From assembly GCA_965277535.1 (NCBI GenBank), contig OZ255825.1, positions 3,410,001 through 3,474,000 on the forward strand: a stretch of DNA of 64,000 nt, written 5' to 3'. A program made the translations under genes and the position numbers. Position 1 is the stretch's first letter. The number at the start of each line of letters is the position of its first letter. The stretch comes from Ilyomonas sp965277535. Lineage in GTDB: Bacteria > Bacteroidota > Bacteroidia > Chitinophagales > Chitinophagaceae. The notes beneath the pieces were generated by a model. That model was not told the origin of the DNA and made no database searches. It saw only the letters and a program-made list of their open reading frames with translations. This document shows, piece by piece, positions 1 through 8,253 of the stretch.

Positions 1-791
1 TAGCAAATGCCGCTTCAGCAGCCGATTTCTTCATTGTACACAATTACTTTACGGCTTACAATACAAACTCTTCTGTCAACGACATTCTTAGCACTGGTAA
101 AACGGTGCCTTCTACCATGATGGCTTATGTCCAAAGTCAGTTGAGTGCAGCAGGTGTAGCACAAAAGCCCATTGCTTTAACAGAGTGGAACATCCAGGCT
201 ACGGGTTCAAAACAAAACACTTCTTTTGTTGCCGGAATGCACGCCGCACTTACCTTAGGTTCTATCATTAAAAATGGATATGGCGAAGCCAGCCGCTGGG
301 ATTTAGCGAACGCTTATGCCAATGGAGACGATCAGGGTATGTTTAACATCGGTGATGAGCCCGGCGCACCGTTATGGAATCCACGTCCTGCTTTTTATTA
401 CATGTATTATTTCCAAAAATATTTTGGTGATAGAATGGTGTATGATACAGTGCACACCAGTGGCTCTGATGTTACCGCGTATGCCTCTACATTTTCTTCC
501 GGTCAGGCAGGAGCCGTGATAATTAATAGTGGTCAGTACAACCGCGTTGTTTCGATAGATTTCCAACACTTCCCTGCCGGAAGCAAATATTACTGGTATG
601 TATTAACCGGCGGAACAGACAATGGAAGTTTTTCAAGCCAGGTATATGTAAATGGAACGGGGCCTTCAACAGCTACCGGTGGACCGTTAAACTATGCGAG
701 CATCAAGCCTTACTCGGCTGCTTTAACAGGCACCATTAAGCTTGGTTTGCCACCTATGAGTGTGATTTATTTGGTAGCAGATAAAAAGTAG
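1..791 (+). CDS. Secreted glycoside hydrolase, C-terminal part (clan GH-A type)
   Basis: The reading frame is open from the left edge (first full codon at base 3) to a TAG at 789-791, so only the last ~262 residues are present. The fragment contains ALTEWN (Glu codon at 183-185), the usual setting of the catalytic nucleophile at the end of strand beta-7 in clan GH-A barrels (GH39, GH44, GH51 and relatives). It then has a W-D-L-A-N segment and an all-beta C-terminal stretch of ~110 residues ending in PPMSVIYLVA, typical of the beta-sandwich that follows these barrels. No T9SS sorting domain is seen at the end. Annotators often name such proteins alpha-L-arabinofuranosidase; the family cannot be fixed without the N-terminal half. 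The CDS is real; the substrate is inferred only. Confidence 0.75.
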   Translation, partial: ANAASAADFFIVHNYFTAYNTNSSVNDILSTGKTVPSTMMAYVQSQLSAAGVAQKPIALTEWNIQATGSKQNTSFVAGMHAALTLGSIIKNGYGEASRWDLANAYANGDDQGMFNIGDEPGAPLWNPRPAFYYMYYFQKYFGDRMVYDTVHTSGSDVTAYASTFSSGQAGAVIINSGQYNRVVSIDFQHFPAGSKYYWYVLTGGTDNGSFSSQVYVNGTGPSTATGGPLNYASIKPYSAALTGTIKLGLPPMSVIYLVADKK

Positions 792-802
792 GCAAAAACA
801 AA
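791..802 (+). repeat. Dispersed 12-mer GGCAAAAACAAA, copy 1 of 8
   Basis: Exact copies on the plus strand start at 791, 1748, 4787, 17825, 44109 and 62827; reverse-complement copies (TTTGTTTTTGCC) lie at 25011-25022 and 63082-63093. Several extend to GGGGCAAAAACAAA (1746, 4785, 62825). The 11-mer GCAAAAACAAA adds sites near 15103, 15997, 30974, 36980, 46419 and 63010. Some copies are intergenic and some lie inside coding sequence. I counted by eye. Confidence 0.7.
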
Positions 803-808
803 CATAAC

Positions 809-852
809 AATGCGTGAAATAAAGCAGCAAATACTTCTTTGTTTCACGCATT
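809..852. repeat. 11-bp perfect inverted repeat downstream of the glycoside hydrolase
   Basis: AATGCGTGAAA at 809-819 is exactly complementary to TTTCACGCATT at 842-852, with a 22-nt loop, 18 bp after the stop at 791. There is no T-tract after the right arm, so it is a weak terminator at best. It could be an mRNA 3'-end stabilising hairpin. Confidence 0.5.
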
Positions 853-881
853 ACCATTTCTGTAGGGTATAAATTTTTTAT

Positions 882-889
882 GTTAGCAG
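882..889 (+). repeat. GTTAGCAG, left copy flanking the DUF6934 gene pair
   Basis: The same 8-mer recurs at 1635-1642, on the other side of the two-gene module (943-1558). The two copies are 753 bp apart and in the same orientation. This is the arrangement expected at the edges of an integron-type gene cassette, although an 8-bp match can also be chance. Confidence 0.4.
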
Positions 890-927
890 AATTTTTTTGA
901 CAGTGCTAAACCCGAAGTGTACTCTTT

Positions 928-935
928 TATATTTG
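928..935 (+). promoter_or_regulatory. Bacteroidota -7 box TATATTTG
   Basis: TATATTTG matches the TAnnTTTG consensus recognised by the primary sigma factor of Bacteroidota. It ends only 7 nt before the ATG at 943, so the transcript would have almost no leader. A TTG lies upstream at a longer than usual distance, so the -33 element is not convincing. Confidence 0.5.
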
Positions 936-942
936 TACGAAA

Positions 943-1399
943 ATGAATGAATTATCACGCTACGACTATTCTACAGAAAGCGAAGCTGAACTATTCAAGT
1001 TTACAAGTGAAGGAGCAAAAGGTAGTATGTAGTATTAAGAAGTTGGTTGTTTATACTCAAATGATTCCAAACGATGTTTATAACCTTGCATTTGGTGATT
1101 ATGATGAAGAAACTGAATCTATTGACGATAGAATCATAACAAACAATAATGACAGCCAAAAAGTTTTAGCGACCGTTGCATCAACTTTATATGTTTTCAC
1201 TAACAAACATCCAAATGTTTGGGTTTATGCAAAAGGAAGCAATCTGGCAAGGACAAGACTCTATCGAATAGGAATTACAACAAACCTTAAAGAAATCATT
1301 AATGATTTTGAAGTGTATGGTTTGATTGAAGAAGATTGGGAAAAGTTTCAAAAAGGTAAAACTTATGAAGCGTTTTTAGTAAGACGAAAAATATTTTAA
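943..1399 (+). pseudogene. DUF6934-type protein, frameshifted by a 7-bp tandem duplication
   Basis: From the ATG at 943 the frame reads MNELSRYDYSTESEAEL... and stops at TAG 1030-1032 after 29 residues. The rest of the protein (YNLAFGD, DNxDSQKVLATVA, ARTRLYRIGIT, FLVRRK motifs, as I remember them from the DUF6934 family of Bacteroidota) continues one frame over to 1399. At the junction GTAGTAT occurs twice in tandem (1022-1028 and 1029-1035). Removing one copy restores ...GAKGSIKKLVVYTQ... and a 149-residue product of normal family length. An ATG at 947 opens the downstream frame but gives a nonsense N-terminus, so it is not the real start. The break is either an inactivating mutation or a reversible slipped-strand switch. 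Family function is not established; the family is common in Chitinophagaceae and usually has a small partner gene. Confidence 0.8.
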
Positions 1400-1408
1400 A
1401 TTTGTAGC

Positions 1409-1558
1409 ATGACAACAATTGAAAAGCTAAATAAGAGTAAAACTCCAATTGTAAAAATTGACAAATCTCTTGAGAAACTAAGAGGTAAAAATCTATTTCC
1501 TAAAAAACTTGCAGAGGCTAACGAAGTAATTGCGAGAGTTGGACTTCCCAAGAAATAA
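1409..1558 (+). CDS. Small companion protein of the DUF6934 gene (49 aa)
   Basis: ATG at 1409 lies 9 nt after the end of the DUF6934 frame and encodes a 49-residue, lysine-rich peptide (MTTIEKLNKSKTPIVKIDKS... to GLPKK). I recall similar short proteins directly next to DUF6934 genes in related genomes, which supports it as a true gene. Tight spacing and the small charged partner suggest a two-component unit, possibly toxin-antitoxin-like, but no toxin fold is recognisable. The companion is intact although its partner is broken. Confidence 0.6.
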   Translation: MTTIEKLNKSKTPIVKIDKSLEKLRGKNLFPKKLAEANEVIARVGLPKK

Positions 1559-1564
1559 AACTTT

Positions 1565-1642
1565 TGACAACAAAAGTATAGCGCATGCCAGGCTGGCACA
1601 GCGCTATTGCCCTATCTGCCGCAATAACTGAACCGTTAGCAG
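1565..1642 (+). other. Structured element resembling an attC recombination site
   Basis: A strong hairpin has outer arms ATAGCGC (1578-1584) and GCGCTAT (1601-1607) and inner arms GCCAG (1587-1591) and CTGGC (1593-1597). To its right TTGC/GCAA can form a second small hairpin (about 1607-1624). If that is set aside, TGACAAC (1565-1571) plus AGT lines up with ACT plus GTTAGCA (1635-1641), with spacers of 4-5 nt, as R and L boxes do in attC sites. The right box departs from GTTRRRY at one position and the left from RYYYAAC, so this is a candidate only. It lies directly after the DUF6934 pair. Confidence 0.35.
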
Positions 1643-1765
1643 CAATGCTATCTTCAATGTATCTTTTTATGCAATTATAAATTTGTTTTTCTCTTTCAAG
1701 TAGAAAAAAAGAATCTTCTATTCAATGTTCTGAACACGCAAAAAAGGGGCAAAAACAAAAGCCTT

Positions 1766-4700
1766 ATGAAGTATCTGCTTATCATCGCTGCTTGTCTGTT
1801 TATGTTTTCCTGCATTTCTTCCAAACAAAAAGAAGGCATGCACTTCAGCATATTGTCTTCGTCCCACACCAACATTGATTTTAATAATAAAATTACTGAA
1901 AACGATAGTGTAAACATGTTTGTGAACGAATACACTTACATGGGCGGCGGCGTTGGCGTTGGCGATTTTAACCACGATGGTTTACAGGATATATTTTTTG
2001 CCGGCAACCAGGTAAGTTCAAAGCTGTACATCAACAAAGGCGACATTCGCTTTGAAGATATTACGGAGAAAGCAGGCGTGGCTACGCATTCGTGGTGCAC
2101 AGGCATAAGTGTAATTGATATAAACAACGATGGCTGGGCTGATATTTATGTTTGTGTGTCGGGCAGCGTGCCTGGCGCGCAACGAAAAAATCTTTTGTTC
2201 ATCAATCAACACAACTCAACGTTTAAAGAAGAAGCCGCGGAATATGGTCTTGCTGATACCTCTTATTCCACGCAAGCTGCTTTCTTTGATTATGATGGCG
2301 ATGGCAGGCTGGATATATATTTGCTCAACCATACATTAAATGACAGGCAACCCAATAATATCCGCGAAAACAAAGTAGATAGCAATGCTGTTGCGGGCGA
2401 CAAATTATTTCATAACGAAGGCATTCCGGCTGGTATGAATCATCCGGTGTTCAAAGATGTTTCTAAGCAGGCAGGTATAGTTGAAGATGGCAATGGTTTG
2501 GGCATTACCATCAGCGATTTTAATGGGGATGGTTACCCCGATATTTATGTTGCGAATGATTATATCCGCAACGATTTGTTATGGCTGAATAACAAGAATG
2601 GAACATTTACAAATTGCATTGCTACTGCCATAAAACACCAGAGTTATTCCAGCATGGGCACTGATGCGGCTGACATCAATAACGATAATAATTCAGACAT
2701 CATTACTCTGGACATGCAGCCCGAGACGAATGAACGCAAAAAGATGATGTATTCGTTTTTAACTGAGCAGCGGCACCAGATGGAAATGGAAAAAGGATAT
2801 GAGCCGGAATACATTCATAACATGCTGCAACTGAACAATGGCGTGCGAACCATTAACGGGCAACAGCAACCCTTTTTTAGTGAAGTAGGAGAGATGGCAG
2901 GTATTGCAGAAACAGACTGGAGCTGGAGTGTTTTGATTGCCGACCTTGATAATGATGGCTGGAAAGATGTGCATATTGCCAATGGCTTGGGGCGCGACCC
3001 AACCAATATTGATTTTTTGGAATACCGGCACAACACTGTAATGCAATCGGGCATTCCGGATAATGATGCCGGGCAACGCAAAATTTTTATGGATCATTTG
3101 TCTTCACTGGGAGAAGTAAAGCTGCGCAACTATTTGTACAAAAACAAAGGAGGCTTTACGTTTGAAGATGTATCGAAAGAGGCTGGTATTGATGAAACAT
3201 CTATTTCCAACGGTGCCGTTTATGCTGATCTGGATAATGATGGCGACTTAGATATCATCACCAATAACATCAACGGCGAAGCATTCATTATGCAAAATGA
3301 TGTTGAGAAAAAAGGGGCTAAAACAAACAATCCCAATTATCTCACCATCCAGTTAAACGGTACTTCAACAAACACGGAAGGTATTGGTACCAAAGTGTTT
3401 GCTTACAGTAAAGGCGGTACGCAAATGCTGGAGCAATATCCGGTGCGTGGTTATTTATCAACGGTTGACAATCGGCTGCATTTTGGTTTTGCCAATAATT
3501 TGATTGATTCTATAAAAATTGTATGGCCCGATGGAAAAGCTGGGTTTATGAATCATCCTTCACCAAATACTATTTTGCAGGTAAGTTATTCAGATGCAAA
3601 AACAGTTACAGAAGCATCAAGCCCTTTACCAGTGCAGCTTTTCAGTGATGTAACGGGCGAAGAAAATATCAGCTTTCGACATAAAGAATCGTTCTTTATG
3701 GATTATGCTTTTCAGCCGCTCATTCAACAAAAATATTCGCAGGAAGGACCTTTCATCAGCACCGGCGATGTGAATGGTGATGGCAGGGAAGACTTCTTCA
3801 TTGGCGGTGCTTATACGCAATCGGGTAAATTGTTTTTGCAACAAAAAGACGGTTCATTCATTGGTAAAGATTTAGTTGCGGGCACAAAGAATGAAGAAGA
3901 CATGCAAAGTGTTTTGTTTGATGCTGATGGCGACGGCGATTCTGATTTACTGGTGGTAAGTGGCAGCTCTGAATTTGATCCAACTTCTTCTTTTTATCGT
4001 CCGCGTTTGTACACGAATGATGGCAAGGGCAACTTTCAATTGAATGAGAAAGCCATACCAACCATCATTCGCACACAGGGAAAAGCCATTGCAATAGCCG
4101 ACATGGATGGCGACGGTGATAAAGATATTTTTATTGGTGGACGCGTTTCACTTGGCACCTTTCCTCAGCCCGTGAGAAGTTATATTCTTCGTAATGATCA
4201 TGGTGTATTTACTGATGTTACCAGAGCCGTTTGCCCTGCCCTTGAAGAAGCGGGTTTAATCAATGCTGCACAATGGATAGACATTGATAATGATGGCAAA
4301 CCCGACCTCATTATCGCTGCCGATTGGGCGCCGATCCGCATCTTTAAAAATGAAGGCACAATACTAAAGGAAATTACAAACGAAACTGGTTTGCAAGACC
4401 TTCCCGGCTTCTGGCGAAGCCTTACTGTTGCCGACGTTGATGGCGATGGCGATTTGGATATTATTGCCGGCAATCAAGGCTTGAACATGCCCTATCACAT
4501 CAGCGCACAACAGCCTGCAGAACTTGTTGCCAAAGACTTTGATGGCAATGGAATGGTGGAACCCATCTTTTGTTATTATATCAAAGACAACGATGGAAAA
4601 TATGTGTTATCGTCAGGTATTTCAAGAGATGAATGGGCAGTGCAGATGCCGTCGTTAAAGAAAACATTTGACCAGAATGCAGCTTATGCAAAAGCTACCA

Positions 4701-5125
4701 TGGACCAAATTTTTACGCCGGACATGAAGGAAGGCGCAACAACACTCTATTGTAAAGAAACGCGCAGCGGTTATTTTGAAAATAGGGGCAAAAACAAATT
4801 CGTCTTTCATCCTTTTCCCATGGAAGCGCAGATTGCACCAGTCAATGCGATTGTATATACCGATGTGAACGGTGATGGCAGGAAGGATTTGGTTTTGGCA
4901 GGAAATGAATACCAGACCAGTGTAAGTGCAGGCCGCTATGATGCTTCTTATGGCTTGCTCATGTATGGCAATGGAAAAGGAAACTTTACACCTGTGCCCC
5001 CAGTAAGAAGCGGGTTAATAATAGATGGTGATGTGAAGGATTTAAAGATGATTGTCGCAGGAAAGAAACAGTTGTTGCTAACAGCGATCAATGATGAAAA
5101 TATGAAGGCGTTTCTTTTGAAATAA
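1766..5125 (+). CDS. FG-GAP/VCBS and ASPIC/UnbV repeat lipoprotein
   Basis: An 1119-residue protein with a lipoprotein signal (lipobox ending FMFSC, Cys16). It carries many D-x-[DN]-x-D-G calcium-binding loops of the FG-GAP/VCBS type (DFNHDGLQD, DYDGDGRLD, DMDGDGDKD and others), which build beta-propellers. An ASPIC/UnbV module sits around residues 525-610 (LTIQLNGTSTNTEGIGTKV ... IVWPDGK), followed by a second run of FG-GAP repeats. Such CRTAC1-like proteins are outer-membrane surface lipoproteins of Bacteroidota, often near SusC/SusD systems. A role in glycan or ligand binding is inferred. It is convergent with the ABC operon; no RBS is evident. A copy of the dispersed 12-mer lies just before the start and another inside the gene (4787). 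Confidence 0.85.
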   Translation: MKYLLIIAACLFMFSCISSKQKEGMHFSILSSSHTNIDFNNKITENDSVNMFVNEYTYMGGGVGVGDFNHDGLQDIFFAGNQVSSKLYINKGDIRFEDITEKAGVATHSWCTGISVIDINNDGWADIYVCVSGSVPGAQRKNLLFINQHNSTFKEEAAEYGLADTSYSTQAAFFDYDGDGRLDIYLLNHTLNDRQPNNIRENKVDSNAVAGDKLFHNEGIPAGMNHPVFKDVSKQAGIVEDGNGLGITISDFNGDGYPDIYVANDYIRNDLLWLNNKNGTFTNCIATAIKHQSYSSMGTDAADINNDNNSDIITLDMQPETNERKKMMYSFLTEQRHQMEMEKGYEPEYIHNMLQLNNGVRTINGQQQPFFSEVGEMAGIAETDWSWSVLIADLDNDGWKDVHIANGLGRDPTNIDFLEYRHNTVMQSGIPDNDAGQRKIFMDHLSSLGEVKLRNYLYKNKGGFTFEDVSKEAGIDETSISNGAVYADLDNDGDLDIITNNINGEAFIMQNDVEKKGAKTNNPNYLTIQLNGTSTNTEGIGTKVFAYSKGGTQMLEQYPVRGYLSTVDNRLHFGFANNLIDSIKIVWPDGKAGFMNHPSPNTILQVSYSDAKTVTEASSPLPVQLFSDVTGEENISFRHKESFFMDYAFQPLIQQKYSQEGPFISTGDVNGDGREDFFIGGAYTQSGKLFLQQKDGSFIGKDLVAGTKNEEDMQSVLFDADGDGDSDLLVVSGSSEFDPTSSFYRPRLYTNDGKGNFQLNEKAIPTIIRTQGKAIAIADMDGDGDKDIFIGGRVSLGTFPQPVRSYILRNDHGVFTDVTRAVCPALEEAGLINAAQWIDIDNDGKPDLIIAADWAPIRIFKNEGTILKEITNETGLQDLPGFWRSLTVADVDGDGDLDIIAGNQGLNMPYHISAQQPAELVAKDFDGNGMVEPIFCYYIKDNDGKYVLSSGISRDEWAVQMPSLKKTFDQNAAYAKATMDQIFTPDMKEGATTLYCKETRSGYFENRGKNKFVFHPFPMEAQIAPVNAIVYTDVNGDGRKDLVLAGNEYQTSVSAGRYDASYGLLMYGNGKGNFTPVPPVRSGLIIDGDVKDLKMIVAGKKQLLLTAINDENMKAFLLK

Positions 5126-5126
5126 T

Positions 5127-5156
5127 AAGCTGACACATTTCCACAGCTTCTTTTTA
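5127..5156 (+). terminator. Terminator-like hairpin after the FG-GAP gene
   Basis: AAGCTG (5127-5132) pairs with CAGCTT (5144-5149), followed by CTTTTT. The stem is only 6 bp, so it is a modest candidate. It lies just after the stop at 5125 and faces the convergent ABC operon. Confidence 0.4.
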
Positions 5157-5220
5157 TGTGCATTTCCAAACTGTTGTTAGAAAACCGAAGCAACAGGCAA
5201 AAGGAAAAAAAATCACAACA

Positions 5221-6339
5221 CTAACTTCTTTTCCGATAATTCAACATTGCCCATGTATTTAACACCAGCGCAAATAATAAAATAATTCCAATTTGCGGTG
5301 CAATATCTGCCAGCGAGCTGCCTTTCAAAACCACTTCACGCATGACATCAATAAAGTAAGATACCGGGTTGAATCGGGTAATCCATTGCGCCCATTGCGG
5401 CATGCTTTCAATAGGCGTATATAAGCCACCAAGAAGAATAAAAATCATTATTAAAAAGAAAGAAATAAGCATTGCCTGTTGCTGTGTATTACAGTAAGTA
5501 GAAACGAGCAAACCCAATCCCAATACCGCCAGCAAATACACGGCTGCAAATGCATAAATAGTGAGGAAACTACCTGCCGGTATAATGTGATACACTACAT
5601 AGGAAATAGCCAAACCAATAGTGAGAATGAGTAAGCCCAACACCCAAAACGGAATAAGCTTTCCCAAGATAAACTGGTACTTTTTGATAGGCGTTACATT
5701 AATCTGCTCAATAGTGCCAATTTCTTTTTCTTTTACAATATTTAATGCTGATAAAAAAGAACCCACCATGGTTACCAGTAATACCAAAATGCCAGGCACC
5801 ATAAACAGTTTATAATTGAGCAACGGGTTGAACCAATTGGAAGAAGTAACTCCAATAGTTGTTTGCTGACTAAAGCGCGGTAGCTGCATCCATTCCTCAC
5901 GAATTTCGTTGTTATAATCCTGAACAATGCTTTGCAAATACGAAGCGCCCAACACAGCTTTTACACCGTTAATAGCATTCACTGCCATAAAGAGCGTTGC
6001 TTTATCTTCTTTCACCAAATCCTTTTCAAAATGTGGAGGAATTTCCACTACTACATCGGCATTATCCCGCTCTACTTCTTCTATCGCTTTATTGTAAGAA
6101 GTAGTGTATTGGTCTAACTGAAAATAACCCGAAGCAGTAACTTTAGAAATGAACTGCCTGGAGTAATCGCTATGGTCGTGGTCAACGATGGCAAGCTTGA
6201 TATTTTTTACTTCATAATCTGCTGCCCAGGGCAAAACTAATAACTGAAGAATGGGCATAGCAAAAATGATTCGCAAAATAGCTGGGTCACGAAACACTTG
6301 CCTGAACTCTTTTTGCAATAAAAAACCTAAGGTTCTCAT
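5221..6339 (-). CDS. ABC-2 type transporter permease (YbhR-like)
   Basis: A 372-residue ABC-2 permease: one N-terminal membrane segment (about 25-45), a ~150-residue periplasmic region, then five to six C-terminal membrane helices starting with FMVPGILVLLVTMVGSFLSALNIVKEKEIGTIEQINVTP, the hallmark permease loop. It is the last gene of the efflux operon, overlapping the preceding permease by 4 nt (ATGA). With its partner and the two ATPases it should form an inner-membrane exporter working with the adaptor and TolC-like channel encoded upstream. Substrate unknown; relatives (E. coli YbhFSR) export drugs or cations. Confidence 0.9.
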   Translation of the reverse strand: MRTLGFLLQKEFRQVFRDPAILRIIFAMPILQLLVLPWAADYEVKNIKLAIVDHDHSDYSRQFISKVTASGYFQLDQYTTSYNKAIEEVERDNADVVVEIPPHFEKDLVKEDKATLFMAVNAINGVKAVLGASYLQSIVQDYNNEIREEWMQLPRFSQQTTIGVTSSNWFNPLLNYKLFMVPGILVLLVTMVGSFLSALNIVKEKEIGTIEQINVTPIKKYQFILGKLIPFWVLGLLILTIGLAISYVVYHIIPAGSFLTIYAFAAVYLLAVLGLGLLVSTYCNTQQQAMLISFFLIMIFILLGGLYTPIESMPQWAQWITRFNPVSYFIDVMREVVLKGSSLADIAPQIGIILLFALVLNTWAMLNYRKRS

Positions 6340-7442
6340 GCCAGCCTGATTTTGAAATTTTTTATGCTTAGTGCTAATAAAAACAGCGTCATACCCGCGA
6401 GTATCAAAGTTTCTTTCCAGATAAACTGAATGCCTAAGCCTTTTATCATAATTGCTTTTACAATGCTATAAAACCATCTTGCCGGAACAATGTTGGAAAT
6501 GATGCGTAGTGGCAACGGCATGTTTTCTATCGGAAACATAAAACCACTCAACATAACAGTTGGCAGAAACATGCCTACCAATGCAATGAACATAGCTGTT
6601 TGTTGTGAGTTTGTAATATTCGATATTAATAAACCAAAAGATAAACAGGTGATGATAAACAATATGCCTTCGCCCATTAGCAAAAGAATACTTCCTTTAA
6701 TTGGCACATCCAACACATAAACGCTTAAAAGTAAAATGCATATGATATTGATGATGGATAACAGGAGGTAGGGCACTGCTTTGGCAATAATAATTTTGAG
6801 TGGCTGCACCGCAGATACAAGCATCACTTCCATTGTTCCCATTTCTTTTTCGCGAACGATGGTTATGGCAGTCATCATTGTGCAAACGAGCATTAGCACC
6901 ATTGCCATTACCCCTGGTACAAAGCTGTAAGCACCTAACAATTGCGGATTGTACAACATGCGTTGTTGTATATTTATGGTATAAGGCAGCGTTATGTTTT
7001 GCGTAAGCCGCTCCTGATAATCCATGATAATAGCTGTGGCATAACCGGTAAGTGTTGTAGCTGTATTGGGATCAGCCGCATCAGCAATAATTTGTACCTG
7101 TGCTTTGTTGAAATGTTGTAAATCGGAAGCAAATGAAGGAGGGAAAACAATGGCAATTTTAGCTTCGCCTTTTTGAAATGCCTGCTCAATATCTTTATCG
7201 CTGTAAATCATTTTTTCAAAATCGAAATACTGGCTCGCATCTATTTGTGCAATCAGTTGTTGAGAGGCCGCATCTTTTGCGTTGTCCAGCACTACAAAAC
7301 GGGCATTCTTTACTTCATTGGTCAATGCAAAACCAAAGATGATAATTTGCACCAATGGCATTCCCAATAAAATAAAAAGCGTTTTTCTATCGCGCAGGAT
7401 GTGATAGAATTCTTTTTTGACGAATGATAGAAATTGATTCAT
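6336..7442 (-). CDS. ABC-2 type transporter permease (YbhS-like)
   Basis: A 368-residue ABC-2 permease with the same plan as its neighbour: N-terminal helix, large extracytoplasmic domain, then FVPGVMAMVLMLVCTMMTA and the KEMGTMEVMLVSAV loop before five further helices. Its stop overlaps the start of the next permease by 4 nt, indicating translational coupling. A 64-bp gap separates it from the ATPase gene upstream; the gap contains low-complexity GTGAGTAG-type sequence. Two non-identical permeases imply a heterodimeric channel. Confidence 0.9.
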   Translation of the reverse strand: MNQFLSFVKKEFYHILRDRKTLFILLGMPLVQIIIFGFALTNEVKNARFVVLDNAKDAASQQLIAQIDASQYFDFEKMIYSDKDIEQAFQKGEAKIAIVFPPSFASDLQHFNKAQVQIIADAADPNTATTLTGYATAIIMDYQERLTQNITLPYTINIQQRMLYNPQLLGAYSFVPGVMAMVLMLVCTMMTAITIVREKEMGTMEVMLVSAVQPLKIIIAKAVPYLLLSIINIICILLLSVYVLDVPIKGSILLLMGEGILFIITCLSFGLLISNITNSQQTAMFIALVGMFLPTVMLSGFMFPIENMPLPLRIISNIVPARWFYSIVKAIMIKGLGIQFIWKETLILAGMTLFLLALSIKNFKIRLA

Positions 7443-7445
7443 AAT

Positions 7446-7476
7446 GTGAGTAGTGAGTTGTGAATGGTGAGTAGAT
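7446..7476. repeat. Degenerate GTGAGTAG/GTGAATGG-type repeat
   Basis: A short run of GTGAGTAGTGAG-, GTGAATGG- and GTGAGTAG-like words fills the ATPase-permease gap inside the efflux operon. Similar text appears at about 12139-12165 (GTGAATGGAGTAATGAGTA) and, reversed, at 25021-25047. It looks like a dispersed intergenic repeat rather than a regulatory site. Confidence 0.35.
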
Positions 7477-7506
7477 TTTAAATTCTGTCATCTCTCAACT
7501 GTCAAC

Positions 7507-8253
7507 TTATTCTCCGCTTCTGGTTGCTTTTCTCGCAAGCTGCAAAAACACGTCATCCATTGTTGCAACACCATATGTTTTTTTCAAACCGGATGGCGTG
7601 TCTAACGCTTCTATTTTTCCATCTACCATAATAGAAACGCGATTGCAATATTCCGCTTCATCCATGTAGTGTGTGGTTACAAATACGGTAATGCCGGTGG
7701 CGGATGCTTCGTAAATCAGATTCCAGAATTCCCGACGTGTTACGGGGTCAACACCGCCGGTTGGTTCATCTAAAAAAACAATCTGTGGTTCATGAAAAAT
7801 GGCAACAGAAAAAGCCAGCTTTTGTTTCCATCCTAACGGTAAAGAACGGACCAGTTTATCTCCTTCCGCTTCGAGGTTTAACTGTTGTAATAACTGTGTT
7901 GTTTTATCTTTTATAAACGCATTGCTTTTGCCATAAATGCCTGCATAAAAACGAATGTTTTCTTTGATGGTCAAATCTTCATACAAAGAAAATTTCTGGC
8001 TCATGTAGCCGATGTTTTGCTTGATTTTTTCCGTTTGTTTATATACATCAAAACCAGCAACGATCGCAGTACCTGAAGTGGGCAAAGAAAGCCCGCACAA
8101 CATGCGCATAGCAGTTGTTTTGCCTGCACCATTCGCTCCCAAAAAGCCAAAGATTTCTCCTCTTTGCACAGCAAAAGAAATAGCATCTACTGCTATGAAA
8201 TCGCCAAAGCGTTTGGTAAGATTTTGTGTGCTTATAATCGGTTGTTTATTCAT
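7507..8253 (-). CDS. ABC transporter ATP-binding protein (second ATPase of the efflux operon)
   Basis: A 248-residue nucleotide-binding subunit. Walker A is GANGAGKT (residues 39-46) and Walker B VFLDEPTGGVDP; the H-loop is in VTTHYMDEAE. The signature motif is the variant LPLGWKQKL instead of LSGGQ, as in the second half of YbhF-type ATPases. Its start lies 8 nt inside the end of the other ATPase. It should power the ABC-2 permeases encoded just downstream. Confidence 0.92.
   Translation of the reverse strand: MNKQPIISTQNLTKRFGDFIAVDAISFAVQRGEIFGFLGANGAGKTTAMRMLCGLSLPTSGTAIVAGFDVYKQTEKIKQNIGYMSQKFSLYEDLTIKENIRFYAGIYGKSNAFIKDKTTQLLQQLNLEAEGDKLVRSLPLGWKQKLAFSVAIFHEPQIVFLDEPTGGVDPVTRREFWNLIYEASATGITVFVTTHYMDEAEYCNRVSIMVDGKIEALDTPSGLKKTYGVATMDDVFLQLARKATRSGE

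Noticed and set aside
809..852. Riboswitch or attC reading of the 11-bp hairpin
   Set aside because: Simple inverted repeat with a long unstructured loop; no conserved aptamer or R/L boxes.
947..1399. Stand-alone gene starting at ATG 947
   Set aside because: Its first ~25 residues are out of frame with the DUF6934 N-terminus encoded from 943; the frame is only the downstream part of the broken gene.
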